Position numbers and translations under genes: made by a program. A DNA stretch of 52,391 bases from Bacteroidota bacterium (GTDB lineage: Bacteria; Bacteroidota; Bacteroidia; B-17B0; Aurantibacillaceae), in NCBI GenBank assembly GCA_018267655.1, contig JAFDYB010000018.1, positions 1 to 52,391 of the forward strand, written 5' to 3'. Below are positions 26,344-34,890 of this stretch, piece after piece. The notes beneath the pieces were generated by a model. The model had not been told where the DNA came from and did no database searches. It saw only the letters and a list, made by a program, of their open reading frames with translations. Position 1 is the stretch's first letter. Each line of letters starts with the position of its first letter.

Positions 26344-27277
26344 TCAAATCGATTTAAAAAAGTTATTATCTGTTTTAATAAAAAATATAAAATGGATAAC
26401 TGCAACATCATTGCTTGCTGCTATTTTAGCTTTTATTACAACTTTCTTTTTAAAAGAAAAATACAAATCTATCTCTGTAATATTTCCTGCAAACATTGCG
26501 GAAAACTTTAACGCATCGGCAAACGAAGAGTTAATGCAATATTTAATTAGCAACGATGTTAAAAAGAAAGTTGCAGCTAAATTTAATTTGTACAAGCGTT
26601 ATGGCATTGACACTTTAAAAATTAAAGGAGGAAATGCTTTATTTGATTATGAATTTTCAGAAAGAGTAAAGATTTCGTCAACGCTATACAGATCTTCAGA
26701 AATTTCGGTAATTGATGAAGACCCTATTTTTGCAAGAGATTTAAACTATGCAATTATTGAAGAAACCAATAATTTAATTAAAACCAGAAAGTTTGAAATA
26801 GTAAATAGTTATTATTTAAATGCTGAATCAACAATTAAAACTGAATTAAATGAAATTGATTCATTAAAAAGTGCAGCTAAAATTATAAGAACAAAGTATA
26901 ATATAATAGATGAAAAATCGCAGGCTAAGTATATAGCTAAAAACATGTATTCGTCTTCGGGTAAATCAAGCTCGCCCGAATTAGTAGAGCAAGCTAAATT
27001 ACTAAGCGAAAAAATTGATGAGTTAGGAATAATTAATTCTCAAATTAAAGCACATTTAAAAGTGTATCAAGAAATTAAAATACAACACGATAAATATTTG
27101 CTTGATCGCTTTAATAATAATAACTATTTTAGTTACGTTACTAAGCCTAGCTTAAGTGATAAACGTTGTTATCCTATACGCAGCCTTTTTGTTGCCCTTA
27201 CGTTTTTAAGTGTATTTATTTTTTCTTATTTAGTGGCTTTAATAAAAGCAACAAATAAAAAACAAGGCGTATCTTAA
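26333..27277 (+). CDS. Second Wzz-like co-polymerase
   Basis: A 314-residue paralogue of the previous gene with the same topology (membrane segments about 20-40 and 285-305) and the start 'KEKYKSISVIFPANI', matching 'KQYKSTSVIFAARHF'. The central part is again predicted coiled coil. Two consecutive Wzz-like proteins without a kinase suggest a hetero-oligomeric length regulator. Overlap with the ligase gene is a single base (stop/start shared A). Confidence 0.75.
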   Translation: MENNQIDLKKLLSVLIKNIKWITATSLLAAILAFITTFFLKEKYKSISVIFPANIAENFNASANEELMQYLISNDVKKKVAAKFNLYKRYGIDTLKIKGGNALFDYEFSERVKISSTLYRSSEISVIDEDPIFARDLNYAIIEETNNLIKTRKFEIVNSYYLNAESTIKTELNEIDSLKSAAKIIRTKYNIIDEKSQAKYIAKNMYSSSGKSSSPELVEQAKLLSEKIDELGIINSQIKAHLKVYQEIKIQHDKYLLDRFNNNNYFSYVTKPSLSDKRCYPIRSLFVALTFLSVFIFSYLVALIKATNKKQGVS

Positions 27278-28713
27278 TGATAAAAATATTAAGGCCATAT
27301 TTAGTTTATATATTAATAGCAGCTTTTGTGCTTATTGATTTGTACTTAATGTCTAAATACAAATTAGAATTTTATATTTACAATTTATTGCCTTTAATAT
27401 TTCTTATTATCTATATATCAGTACATTCTTTAAAAGCAATTTACTTGTTGCTGGCATTTGTAACACCACTTTCTATTACTTTAAAAGAAATGGGTTTTTC
27501 AGAAAGCTTAGATTTAAGCTTACCCTCTGAACCAATCATGATTAGCCTCATGTTTATTTATATTTTTAGTAATATTTACCAAAAAACTACAAGTAAACTT
27601 TTTTTAAATCATACTATTTCAAAAATTATTTTAGCTCAATTAATATGGATGCTTGTTACTGCATTAGCAAGTACAGAAATTATCATCTCAATAAAATATT
27701 TTATTGCGCGACTTTGGTTTATTTTTAGTTGCTACTACCTTGTTCAGTATTTTTTTATCGAAACAAAATCTTTTATCACTTTTGTGTATTTTTATGCATC
27801 GTCGCTGTTTATTGTAGTTATTTATACGATACTTCATCATGCACAATATAATTTTAATGATAAAGCAGCAGACTGGGTTGTATCGCCTTTTTATAACGAT
27901 CACACCGCTTACGGCTCGGCCTTGGCTATGTTTATGCCTTTAATGTTTAGTTTTATGTTTATTAAAAGCGTTTCAAAATCATTAAAAATTTATGCCGGTA
28001 TTTTACTTTTATTTTTTTGTTTAGGAATTGTATTGTCCTTTGCAAGAGCCGGTTGGTTAAGTTTAATATTTGCACTACTGTTTTTTATAACATTAAAACT
28101 TAAAATAAAATTTGGTTCAATCATTGCAGCGGCACTTGTAACACTCAGTTTGTTTTTTGTTTTTCAAACTGAGATATTAATGGCATTAGGTAGAAACAGC
28201 ACAGATGCGGAAGGAGGCATTACAAATAATATTGAATCTATTTCAAATATTTCAACAGACGCCTCAAACCTAGAGCGCTTAAATAGATGGAGTTGCGCCA
28301 TACGTATGTGGAAAGATAAACCTCTTTTAGGCTGGGGACCCGGTACCTATATGTTTAAGTACGCACCTTATCAATTAAGCGCAAATAGAACCATTATTAG
28401 TACTAATTTTGGCACAAACGGAAATGCACATAGTGAATATTTAGGACCTTTAAGTGAGCAAGGTGTTTTGGGCTTATTATTTGTTGTAATATTAGTTTTA
28501 AGCATTTGTTTTATGTCGTACAGATTAATTTATACTTTAAAATCAAACGATACTAAAATACTAGTTATAGGAATATTTTTAGGATTAGTAACTTATTTTA
28601 TACATGGGGCTTTAAATAATTTTTTAGACACGGATAAACTTTCATTACCCTTTTGGTCGTTTATTGGGGCTTTAGTTTGCATTGATTGTTTTAGCGAAAA
28701 GAAAATGAGTTAA
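27277..28713 (+). CDS. O-antigen ligase/polymerase-like membrane protein (Wzy/WaaL)
   Basis: The 478-residue protein has about 12 membrane helices and the Wzy_C pattern: SFARAGWLSLIFALLFF, a large periplasmic loop with RLNRWSCAIRMWKDKPLLGWGPGTYMF and the conserved HSEYLGPLSEQGVLGL. Members either polymerise repeat units or ligate the finished polymer to lipid A core; sequence alone does not separate these. It ends the operon flippase-wzz-wzz-ligase. Confidence 0.85.
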   Translation: MIKILRPYLVYILIAAFVLIDLYLMSKYKLEFYIYNLLPLIFLIIYISVHSLKAIYLLLAFVTPLSITLKEMGFSESLDLSLPSEPIMISLMFIYIFSNIYQKTTSKLFLNHTISKIILAQLIWMLVTALASTEIIISIKYFIARLWFIFSCYYLVQYFFIETKSFITFVYFYASSLFIVVIYTILHHAQYNFNDKAADWVVSPFYNDHTAYGSALAMFMPLMFSFMFIKSVSKSLKIYAGILLLFFCLGIVLSFARAGWLSLIFALLFFITLKLKIKFGSIIAAALVTLSLFFVFQTEILMALGRNSTDAEGGITNNIESISNISTDASNLERLNRWSCAIRMWKDKPLLGWGPGTYMFKYAPYQLSANRTIISTNFGTNGNAHSEYLGPLSEQGVLGLLFVVILVLSICFMSYRLIYTLKSNDTKILVIGIFLGLVTYFIHGALNNFLDTDKLSLPFWSFIGALVCIDCFSEKKMS

Positions 28714-28759
28714 TTTATTCGTTTTTTATAGGTAATATTTGTTACCTAATTTTCTCACT

Positions 28760-28801
28760 TTGAGCACAGTCAAGAAGTCGTTCAGCATCAACTTCGCTCA
28801 A
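28760..28801. repeat. Degenerate REP-like palindrome
   Basis: TTGAGC at the left matches GCTCAA at the right; between them, AGTCAAG and CAACTTCGCTCAA resemble the widespread 'CTTCGACTTCGCTCAG'-type intergenic repeat family. It sits between the ligase gene and the phosphatase remnant and may mark a deletion scar. Confidence 0.4.
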
Positions 28802-28806
28802 CTTAA

Positions 28807-29085
28807 CAAGGGAAAAACATTTGGCATAATGGTTGCCTTATATTTACGCTTGAAATAAATTTACAAAAAGGCGATGTAATTTATATCTTAACCGATGGTT
28901 TTGCCGATCAATTTGGTGGCGAAAACAATAAGAAATTTATGAGCAAAAATCTGCGTGAATTGCTTGCTGCAAACGCTCACTTGCCAATGCAGGAGCAACA
29001 ACAATTACTGGCAACAACATTTAAAAAGTGGATTGGAAATACAGAGCAAGTGGACGATGTTACAGTAATTGGAGTTAGAATTTAA
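28807..29085 (+). pseudogene. C-terminal remnant of a SpoIIE/PP2C-type phosphatase
   Basis: A frame open from a stop at 28804-28806 to TAA at 29083-29085 encodes about 92 residues without a credible start. The stretch FTLEINLQKGDVIYILTDGFADQFGGE is the end of the SpoIIE-type serine phosphatase domain (TDG/D metal motif), and WIGNTEQVDDVTVIGVRI is the standard C-terminus (DDVTVIGVRI). Sensor and most of the catalytic domain are missing. A REP-like palindrome lies at its broken 5' end. It explains the 388-base gap between neighbouring genes. Confidence 0.8.
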
Positions 29086-29101
29086 TAGCTATTTAAAATG
29101 T

Positions 29102-29734
29102 TTATTTGCTTATGATGCTTATTCCGTCTCTTATTGGAAGCATTAAACAGTTTATATTTTTAAGCGTTTTAATGTAACGGTTAAACTCAATTAAATAGGA
29201 TGTGTCTTTATCATGTTTTTCATCAATAACTTTTCCGTCCCACAAAACGTTGTCAACAAGTATAATACCACCTGCATTTAATTTCGGAAGTACTAAATCA
29301 AAATATGGCTTATAATTTTTTTTATCAGCATCAATAAATACTAAATCAATATTATCTGCAATGCTATTAATTTCGGTGATAGCATCTTTTTCCAGCAAAA
29401 TAATATTGCTTTTATACTCACTTTTTTCAAAAAAACTTTTAGCAATTAAATTTGTTTCTTTGTTTTTATCAATTGTAAGTAGTTTACCGTTTTGCGTTAA
29501 CCCTTCTGCCAAGCATAGTGCGGAATAACCTGTAAAAGTTCCTAACTCTAAAATTAAATTAGGTTTGATTAATTTGCTTATAAACGACAAAAAACGACCT
29601 TGTAAAAAGCCGCTTAACATACGTGGTTGCGTAGTTTTTAAATGAGTTTGGCGCTCCAGCTCATATAGTAATTCGCTTTGAGCAGATGAGTGCAAACTAC
29701 AATACTCAATAATTTTTTCATTAAAATTAATCAT
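29102..29734 (-). CDS. SAM-dependent O-methyltransferase (catechol/caffeoyl-CoA type)
   Basis: A 210-residue class I methyltransferase of the methyltransferase_3 family. SAM-binding motif I is ILELGTFTGYSALCLAEGL, followed by IDKNKETNLIAKSFF and the metal-site motif DLVFIDADKKNY, then GGIILVDNVLWDGKVID. Members methylate catechol-like hydroxyls with Mg2+; the bacterial substrate is unknown. It overlaps the end of the ACP phosphodiesterase gene by 8 bases, so the two are cotranscribed. Confidence 0.9.
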   Translation of the reverse strand: MINFNEKIIEYCSLHSSAQSELLYELERQTHLKTTQPRMLSGFLQGRFLSFISKLIKPNLILELGTFTGYSALCLAEGLTQNGKLLTIDKNKETNLIAKSFFEKSEYKSNIILLEKDAITEINSIADNIDLVFIDADKKNYKPYFDLVLPKLNAGGIILVDNVLWDGKVIDEKHDKDTSYLIEFNRYIKTLKNINCLMLPIRDGISIISK

Positions 29735-30299
29735 GTAAAAAAGTGTTTTTGGCTTCGTGTATAAAAATGTGAAAATTATTTTGAATTAAAGACTCATTTT
29801 TTAAGAAAATAGGTAGCGCATTTTGAAGTAACACTTTATGCTTAATTCTTAAAGAGAGATGCTCTAAAATTTTTGAAATACCTGCAACAGATGAGTAATT
29901 AACGTACACATTGTTTTTTATTAAATAAGTGTAAAAATTTTTGGCAGATAATGGAAAGTAAGCAATATTATTTGAATATATTTTATAAATATTTTTGGCA
30001 AAACTTTCAATAGACTGGGGCAGATAGTTATTAAAATGTTTAGCAAGTAAATGATCAAAAAACATATCTACTAAAATGCCGCTGTATTTTTCAAACTCAG
30101 GATAAAAGAACCGCTTTGTTAGTTTAAACATTTCGTGATTATCGGTAAACAAATCAATAGAGCGGTGCAGTTTAATACCTTCAATAATTTGGGGAGGGAG
30201 GTTTGAAAAAAGATTCCCTCTTAAATGGTCTGCAATAAAATTACCAACAATTAAATTTTCATCATTACCTGAAAGTATGGCATGCCCAAGATAATTCAC
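29727..30299 (-). CDS. acpH: Acyl-carrier-protein phosphodiesterase (AcpH-like, DUF479)
   Basis: About 190 residues with the family pattern NYLGHAILSGNDENLIVGNFIADHLRG, then HRSIDLFTDNHEMF (HD-type metal ligands) and GILVDMFFDHLLAKHF. AcpH removes 4'-phosphopantetheine from ACP. I take GTG at 30299 as start, because a perfect -7 box TAATTTTG (30303-30310) covers the longer TTG start at 30305 and ends 3 bases before the GTG. Divergent from rsmE with barely 25 bases between the starts. Confidence 0.85.
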   Translation of the reverse strand: MNYLGHAILSGNDENLIVGNFIADHLRGNLFSNLPPQIIEGIKLHRSIDLFTDNHEMFKLTKRFFYPEFEKYSGILVDMFFDHLLAKHFNNYLPQSIESFAKNIYKIYSNNIAYFPLSAKNFYTYLIKNNVYVNYSSVAGISKILEHLSLRIKHKVLLQNALPIFLKNESLIQNNFHIFIHEAKNTFLHD

Positions 30300-30302
30300 A
30301 AA

Positions 30303-30310
30303 CAAAATTA
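30303..30310 (-). promoter_or_regulatory. -7 promoter box of acpH
   Basis: TAATTTTG on the minus strand, perfect TAnnTTTG, ends 3 nt before GTG 30299. Confidence 0.5.
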
Positions 30311-30312
30311 AT

Positions 30313-30320
30313 TATTTTTA
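30313..30320 (+). promoter_or_regulatory. Candidate -7 box of rsmE
   Basis: TATTTTTA is one base off TAnnTTTG and ends 4 nt before the rsmE ATG. Confidence 0.35.
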
Positions 30321-30324
30321 CGGC

Positions 30325-31026
30325 ATGAATATTTTTATTGCAACTATTATTGAAAATAAAGCTTACTTGCGCGAAGATGAATGTCATCATTGCTGTAAGG
30401 TACTTAGATACAAAAGTGGAGACACGCTGCGGGTAATTGATGGCAATGGGAAAATGTACGAGGGTGTTTTAGAAACAGCTACGCCAAAATTATGTGTGAT
30501 TAAAATAGTTGCAGAAATAGGCAAGCAGGTTGAAGACGATCGAAAGCTTCATATAGTAATAGCGCCAACAAAACAGATTGAACGAATTGAATGGATGATT
30601 GAAAAATGCGTTGAGGTAGGTGTAAATGCTATTTCGTTTATACAATGTAAAAACTCTGAGCGCACAGTTTTAAAACATGAAAGATTAATTAAGGTAATTG
30701 AAAGTGCTGTTAAACAAAGTTTGAGGTTGTATATCCCTAAACTTAATCCAATAATAAAATTTAATGATTTTATAAAAACTCAAAATTCAGGCGCTTTATA
30801 CATTGCTCACTGTCATCATAACTTTGAAAAAGTAGAGTATAAAATTGCATTAAAAAATCAAGCTAATGTTACTGTTTTAATTGGTCCTGAGGGCGACTTT
30901 ACGAGCGATGAGATTGTTTCAGCACAAGCGGCCTCTTATAAAGGGATTAGCTTAGGAAATAGCCGATTAAGAACAGAAACGGCCGGACTATTTGCTTGCC
31001 AAGCTTTTAAGATTTTAAATGATTAA
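30325..31026 (+). CDS. rsmE: 16S rRNA (uracil1498-N3)-methyltransferase
   Basis: A 233-residue SPOUT-family enzyme that methylates U1498 of 16S rRNA in the 30S subunit using SAM. It shows the N-terminal PUA-like part (HHCCKVLRYKSGDTLRVIDGNG) and the knot motifs LIGPEGDFTSDEI and SLGNSRLRTETAGL. The RIEWMIEKCVEVGV helix is also typical. Standard length. Divergent from acpH; the two -7 boxes lie within 18 bases of each other. Confidence 0.93.
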   Translation: MNIFIATIIENKAYLREDECHHCCKVLRYKSGDTLRVIDGNGKMYEGVLETATPKLCVIKIVAEIGKQVEDDRKLHIVIAPTKQIERIEWMIEKCVEVGVNAISFIQCKNSERTVLKHERLIKVIESAVKQSLRLYIPKLNPIIKFNDFIKTQNSGALYIAHCHHNFEKVEYKIALKNQANVTVLIGPEGDFTSDEIVSAQAASYKGISLGNSRLRTETAGLFACQAFKILND

Positions 31027-31090
31027 AGTTATTTGTGTAAATATAATTGAGATTTATGCTTGAGCAGCATTTGTATTAATTTTTTTAAAA

Positions 31091-31858
31091 CTACAAATCT
31101 TTATATTTAAATTTTACAAGAGAAATTAAAAAGGGTATTGCAACCCATAATGTTAAAACAGTAAACACTATTGAAATTCCTAAAGTATTCCCGAAAAAAT
31201 CTTTAAAAATAGCCCCCGTATAGCCCATCATTGCCGATACATCGAGATGTAATAAGATTAATATTCTTGCTAAATCAATTGGGTTTAAAGCTGTAATTCC
31301 TACCATCATTTTTTCAATTGGATAATCGGCTAATTGAAATAATAAAAAGAGGACAATACCATCGAAAAGTAACGCAAAAAACAACCACAACATTATGGCT
31401 ATACCAATCCCTTTGGCTTTATCGCGGGTAATCATTGCGCTTAAAAAAGCAATAGATATAAAAATTGTTGAAATAAACAGTCCTACCATTAGCATCATAA
31501 GGCCTACATCGCCCGGTGCATATATCAGCAAAGGAAGACCAACTCCTATTAAAAATGAAAGTAAAAGTGAGATTACCAAGCCAAAAAATAAACTTTTCCA
31601 AATTTTACTTCTGTTTATGGGTTGGCTAAGCAGCAATTCAATAAATTCGGAGCTGTTGTATAAATAAATAGTTGAAAAAATTACAGAAACCAAGGGTACA
31701 GTTAGTAATATAACATTAAGCAGTGTTAACACGCCTTTTGTACTGTTATCTTCGAGGCTAAAAACGCTCCATGCCAAGGCCGATAAAATAAGTGTATAAA
31801 CAAGTATAATTTTGTTTTTTAAAATATCTAGTACTATGTATTTAATTAATCGGGTCAT
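31091..31858 (-). CDS. nosY: ABC transporter permease of the nitrous-oxide reductase locus (NosY)
   Basis: The 255-residue protein has six membrane helices and the NosY-type region SVIFSTIYLYNSSEFIELLLSQPINRSKIW. NosY with NosF forms an ABC transporter that interacts with periplasmic NosD to mature the CuZ site of N2O reductase. It overlaps nosF by 17 bases and is the last gene of the cluster. Confidence 0.88.
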   Translation of the reverse strand: MTRLIKYIVLDILKNKIILVYTLILSALAWSVFSLEDNSTKGVLTLLNVILLTVPLVSVIFSTIYLYNSSEFIELLLSQPINRSKIWKSLFFGLVISLLLSFLIGVGLPLLIYAPGDVGLMMLMVGLFISTIFISIAFLSAMITRDKAKGIGIAIMLWLFFALLFDGIVLFLLFQLADYPIEKMMVGITALNPIDLARILILLHLDVSAMMGYTGAIFKDFFGNTLGISIVFTVLTLWVAIPFLISLVKFKYKDL

Positions 31859-32564
31859 TTACATTGTTTTTTAAAATTTTCGATATTGCTTTCGATATTT
31901 TTTCTTCACCTGTACTTTGTTTTAAATCAGAAATTGTTTTATGAAGTTTTACAGTACCATCTTGCATAAAAACAATGTGTGTAATTAAGTCATCTAACTC
32001 CGACAATAAATGTGATGTAATTAAAATTAGCTTTCCTTTTTGTTTTTCTGCTATTATTTTTTCTTTTAAAATTTCAGAAGCTAAAGGATCTAAGCCAGCA
32101 GTAGGCTCATCTAAAATTAAAATATCGGGGTTAAATAAAAAGGCTAAGGTTGCGCTTACTTTTTGTGTTGTTCCGCCTGAGAGGGTTCTCATAGCTTTTT
32201 CAAACATATTTTTTAATACATATTTTTCGAGTAACTCTTCGTCAAGTTCAGTATCTGATTTTCTAATGTTTTTTATCATTTCTATAATTTGACCAATGGT
32301 CATATTATCAGGGTAACGTCCAATTTGAGGCATATAGCCAATGTGTTTGCGATAGTGATAATTTTTTAAAACGAGCTCTCCTTTTACTTTTACAGTTCCC
32401 TTTGTTGGAATTACCATGCCTAAAATACTTTTAATTAAAGTTGTTTTACCACAGCCATTTGGGCCAATTAATGCAATACATTCGCCACTGTTAAATTTTA
32501 AATTAACATTATTCAGCACGTTTAATTTCCCAAACTTTTTATGTAGTTCGTTAATTTCAATCAT
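31842..32564 (-). CDS. nosF: ABC transporter ATPase NosF
   Basis: The 240-residue ATPase has Walker A GPNGCGKT (34-41), signature LSGG (128-131) and Walker B with LDEP (151-154), and an H-loop in TSHLLSELDDL. It would energise the NosDFY complex for NosZ copper-site assembly. It overlaps nosD by 4 and nosY by 17 bases. Confidence 0.9.
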   Translation of the reverse strand: MIEINELHKKFGKLNVLNNVNLKFNSGECIALIGPNGCGKTTLIKSILGMVIPTKGTVKVKGELVLKNYHYRKHIGYMPQIGRYPDNMTIGQIIEMIKNIRKSDTELDEELLEKYVLKNMFEKAMRTLSGGTTQKVSATLAFLFNPDILILDEPTAGLDPLASEILKEKIIAEKQKGKLILITSHLLSELDDLITHIVFMQDGTVKLHKTISDLKQSTGEEKISKAISKILKNNVNDPIN

Positions 32565-33796
32565 ATTTTTAAAGAGTGCATTAATGGATGATTATCTATA
32601 AAATTTTCGGGTGTTAAGCTAGGCATAATTTTTTCTGATTTATCAAGCAATGTTATCATAAAACTTCTAAAAAGCAGCATTGCCGGAGGATTTTTCTCAA
32701 CAATGATAGAAAAAATACTTAATGGATGAAAAGGCACATCGCCAATGTTATCTTTGTTTAAGTCGTAGCCTTCATACTTATCCCAGTAGTTATAGTTAAA
32801 TGTGTTGAGTACTAAACTTCCATTTGTACTAATATCAAAAGTATTGCCAATAAAGTTATTTTTAGTTATTTCGTTATCCATACAACTTGCTTGTATTTTC
32901 ATACCCCAGCCATTTGATTTAAATTCATTTTTTTCAACTTTTATGCGGTTGGTGCCTTCCATATAAATTCCAGATGTGTTTTTTCTAAATTTATTTCCAA
33001 TGATATAACTATCGGATATTTCTTTTAAAAGCAGGCCATAAGCGGCGTCGCCCCAATTTTCTTCAAAAATATTATGGAACATTTTTACTTTGTGCGTAAA
33101 CATAACGGCTACGCCTGCGCCATTGTTTTTAAAAACATTAGAAATATACGAATCGTTGTGTGAAAACATAAAGTGCAAGCCATACCTAACATTATTTAGT
33201 GAAATATTTCGCCATATTACGGAGTTAGTAACAAATTCAAAATATATTCCATCACGATGGCCATTAATATAATTGCCTGTAATTTGCAAACTATCGCTTT
33301 TCCAGCAATGTATGCCGTTACCTATTTTTTGCTCTTCTTCGCCATAGGCAGTTAATTTATTGTTTTTGATTAAGCAATATTTACTGAATTGAACGTAAAT
33401 ACCAAAAAAATTATCATCTAATACATTGTTTGAAATTGTTACATGATGGGTGTCGTATATTTTAATGCCGCCAATATCGTTTAAAGTGGCGTATCCCGAG
33501 CGATATACTTTAAAGCCATCAATGCTTACATAAGGCGCTTTTATCGAAAATACTTCATATTTTTTTTCGCCATCAATAAGTGGGTAATTTTTCCCAAACA
33601 ATTTAATGCTTTTGTCAATAACTATATTTCCTTCTTTGTAAATTCCTTCAAACACAATAATGCTATCGCCGGAAACGCTTTGCTCTACCGCATGTTTAAT
33701 AGATATAAATGGTTTTCCTTTGCCTACTAATAATTGTTTTGCTTGCATTTGAAATAGCAAAATAAAAAGTACAGCAGTATGTTTAAAGCGGTGCAT
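32561..33796 (-). CDS. nosD: Periplasmic copper-site assembly protein NosD
   Basis: A 411-residue right-handed beta-helix (CASH/parallel beta-helix repeats) with a signal peptide (residues 1-18). Repeats such as IYDTHHVTISNNVLDDNFFGIYV and YCLIKNNKLTAYG recur from residue 90 to 290. NosD sits in the periplasm, binds NosFY and delivers what is needed to form the CuZ cluster. Length is normal. It lies one base after nosL and overlaps nosF by 4. Confidence 0.92.
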   Translation of the reverse strand: MHRFKHTAVLFILLFQMQAKQLLVGKGKPFISIKHAVEQSVSGDSIIVFEGIYKEGNIVIDKSIKLFGKNYPLIDGEKKYEVFSIKAPYVSIDGFKVYRSGYATLNDIGGIKIYDTHHVTISNNVLDDNFFGIYVQFSKYCLIKNNKLTAYGEEEQKIGNGIHCWKSDSLQITGNYINGHRDGIYFEFVTNSVIWRNISLNNVRYGLHFMFSHNDSYISNVFKNNGAGVAVMFTHKVKMFHNIFEENWGDAAYGLLLKEISDSYIIGNKFRKNTSGIYMEGTNRIKVEKNEFKSNGWGMKIQASCMDNEITKNNFIGNTFDISTNGSLVLNTFNYNYWDKYEGYDLNKDNIGDVPFHPLSIFSIIVEKNPPAMLLFRSFMITLLDKSEKIMPSLTPENFIDNHPLMHSLKI

Positions 33797-33797
33797 T

Positions 33798-34232
33798 TTA
33801 CTTAATAATGTTTTCCCAACTTATTGTTTGTGCGTTCCATTTGTTCGCGCTGGCATTTGCACTATCTTTATTTTGAAATGAGGCAATGTTCCCTCCCATA
33901 GGGCTTGCAATGTTTTCGCCTTTTACAAAAAATAAAATATTGCATTCGTACAAGTTGTTTGGCGCTATAAAGTCGTTTGCATAATATTTAGCCTCGTTAC
34001 ATTTATTAGAATTTTCTTTACAAAAATTTACCATACATGTTAAGTCATCAAATTTATAAGCGCGTCCTTTTTTTGTTACAATTTCGCATGCAAATTTAAT
34101 GTCAGAAATTGACATTTTACAGTTATCGCAATTATCCTTATTTAAGTTAATTGGGCTTGGGCCATTGCCTCCACAAGAAGTTAAAATAAGCATCAGGCAT
34201 AGGCCGGCAAAAAGTTTAATATGAGTGAGCAT
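33798..34232 (-). CDS. nosL: Copper-chaperone lipoprotein NosL
   Basis: A 144-residue lipoprotein: signal peptide ending at lipidated Cys20 (LTSCGG), the NosL motif CDNCKM (Cys35, Cys38, Met40) and the later 'SPMGGNIASF' stretch, both expected in copper binding. NosL hands Cu(I) to apo-NosZ. It lies 2 bases after the membrane-protein gene and one base before nosD. Confidence 0.88.
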   Translation of the reverse strand: MLTHIKLFAGLCLMLILTSCGGNGPSPINLNKDNCDNCKMSISDIKFACEIVTKKGRAYKFDDLTCMVNFCKENSNKCNEAKYYANDFIAPNNLYECNILFFVKGENIASPMGGNIASFQNKDSANASANKWNAQTISWENIIK

Positions 34233-34234
34233 AA

Positions 34235-34813
34235 TTATTTTTTTGAAAATTTAAATTCTTTAATAACGGCAACAAGCATTAAAACACCGCTGCTTACAAA
34301 TAACCATCCGCCTGTATCAGGAACGGAATAAGCTCCAAAATTAAGTAATTGTTTAAAGCCTATTAATGGCGGCTGGTAGGCCATTCCCGGGACAATAATA
34401 GCAGCGTGCGGATCTAAGTCGTGGCCATAATTATACTCCCATCGCCAAAAATCAATCATAGCTATTACTCCGAATGCAACAAACGAAAAGAATAAAATAT
34501 ATACAATTTTTTTACGACCAATTAATGCAGCTATCAAAGCAAAAACAGCGAAAAAGTAAATAATGTATTTTAATATTGTAAATTCAATAAAATCTTTTTC
34601 GTGCAATGTTTTCATGCCAATGTAGTGATTTAGTCCGTTAATGATATCAACATCTCCACCTAGTTTATCGGCATGTATTTTTAAATTTAATCCTTCGGGG
34701 TATTGAGGGGCATTTAAATCAATTTGCCAAATCGGAACTCTTACCGAGTAAATTAATAATCCAAAAGAGGCTATCAATAATATTTTTGTGAGAATTGAAA
34801 TTTTAGTGTTCAT
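34235..34813 (-). CDS. Four-helix membrane protein of the nos cluster, unknown function
   Basis: 192 residues with an N-terminal membrane helix (about 8-28), a periplasmic segment with LKIHADKLGGDVDIINGLNHYIGMK, and three further helices (about 85-105, 107-127, 168-186). The last periplasmic loop carries WEYNYGHDLDPHAAI. Several His, Met and Asp in the loops could bind metal. I recognise it as a protein that recurs in Bacteroidota nos clusters; it could be equivalent to the membrane protein NosB of clade II clusters, but I cannot show that. Two bases separate it from nosL. Confidence 0.65.
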   Translation of the reverse strand: MNTKISILTKILLIASFGLLIYSVRVPIWQIDLNAPQYPEGLNLKIHADKLGGDVDIINGLNHYIGMKTLHEKDFIEFTILKYIIYFFAVFALIAALIGRKKIVYILFFSFVAFGVIAMIDFWRWEYNYGHDLDPHAAIIVPGMAYQPPLIGFKQLLNFGAYSVPDTGGWLFVSSGVLMLVAVIKEFKFSKK

Positions 34814-34831
34814 GGTTATATGTTTAAATTT

Positions 34832-34868
34832 AAAAAAAAAGGAGCAGCTATTTAAAACTGCTCCTAAA
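34832..34868 (-). terminator. Terminator/attenuator between nosZ and the accessory nos genes
   Basis: On the minus strand, AGGAGCAG pairs with CTGCTCCT and is followed by a run of eight to nine T. It lies 23 bases after the nosZ stop and no promoter box is visible downstream, so partial readthrough would set the ratio of NosZ to NosL/D/F/Y. Confidence 0.85.
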
Positions 34869-34890
34869 TATTACGTGTGCTTTTACTTAT

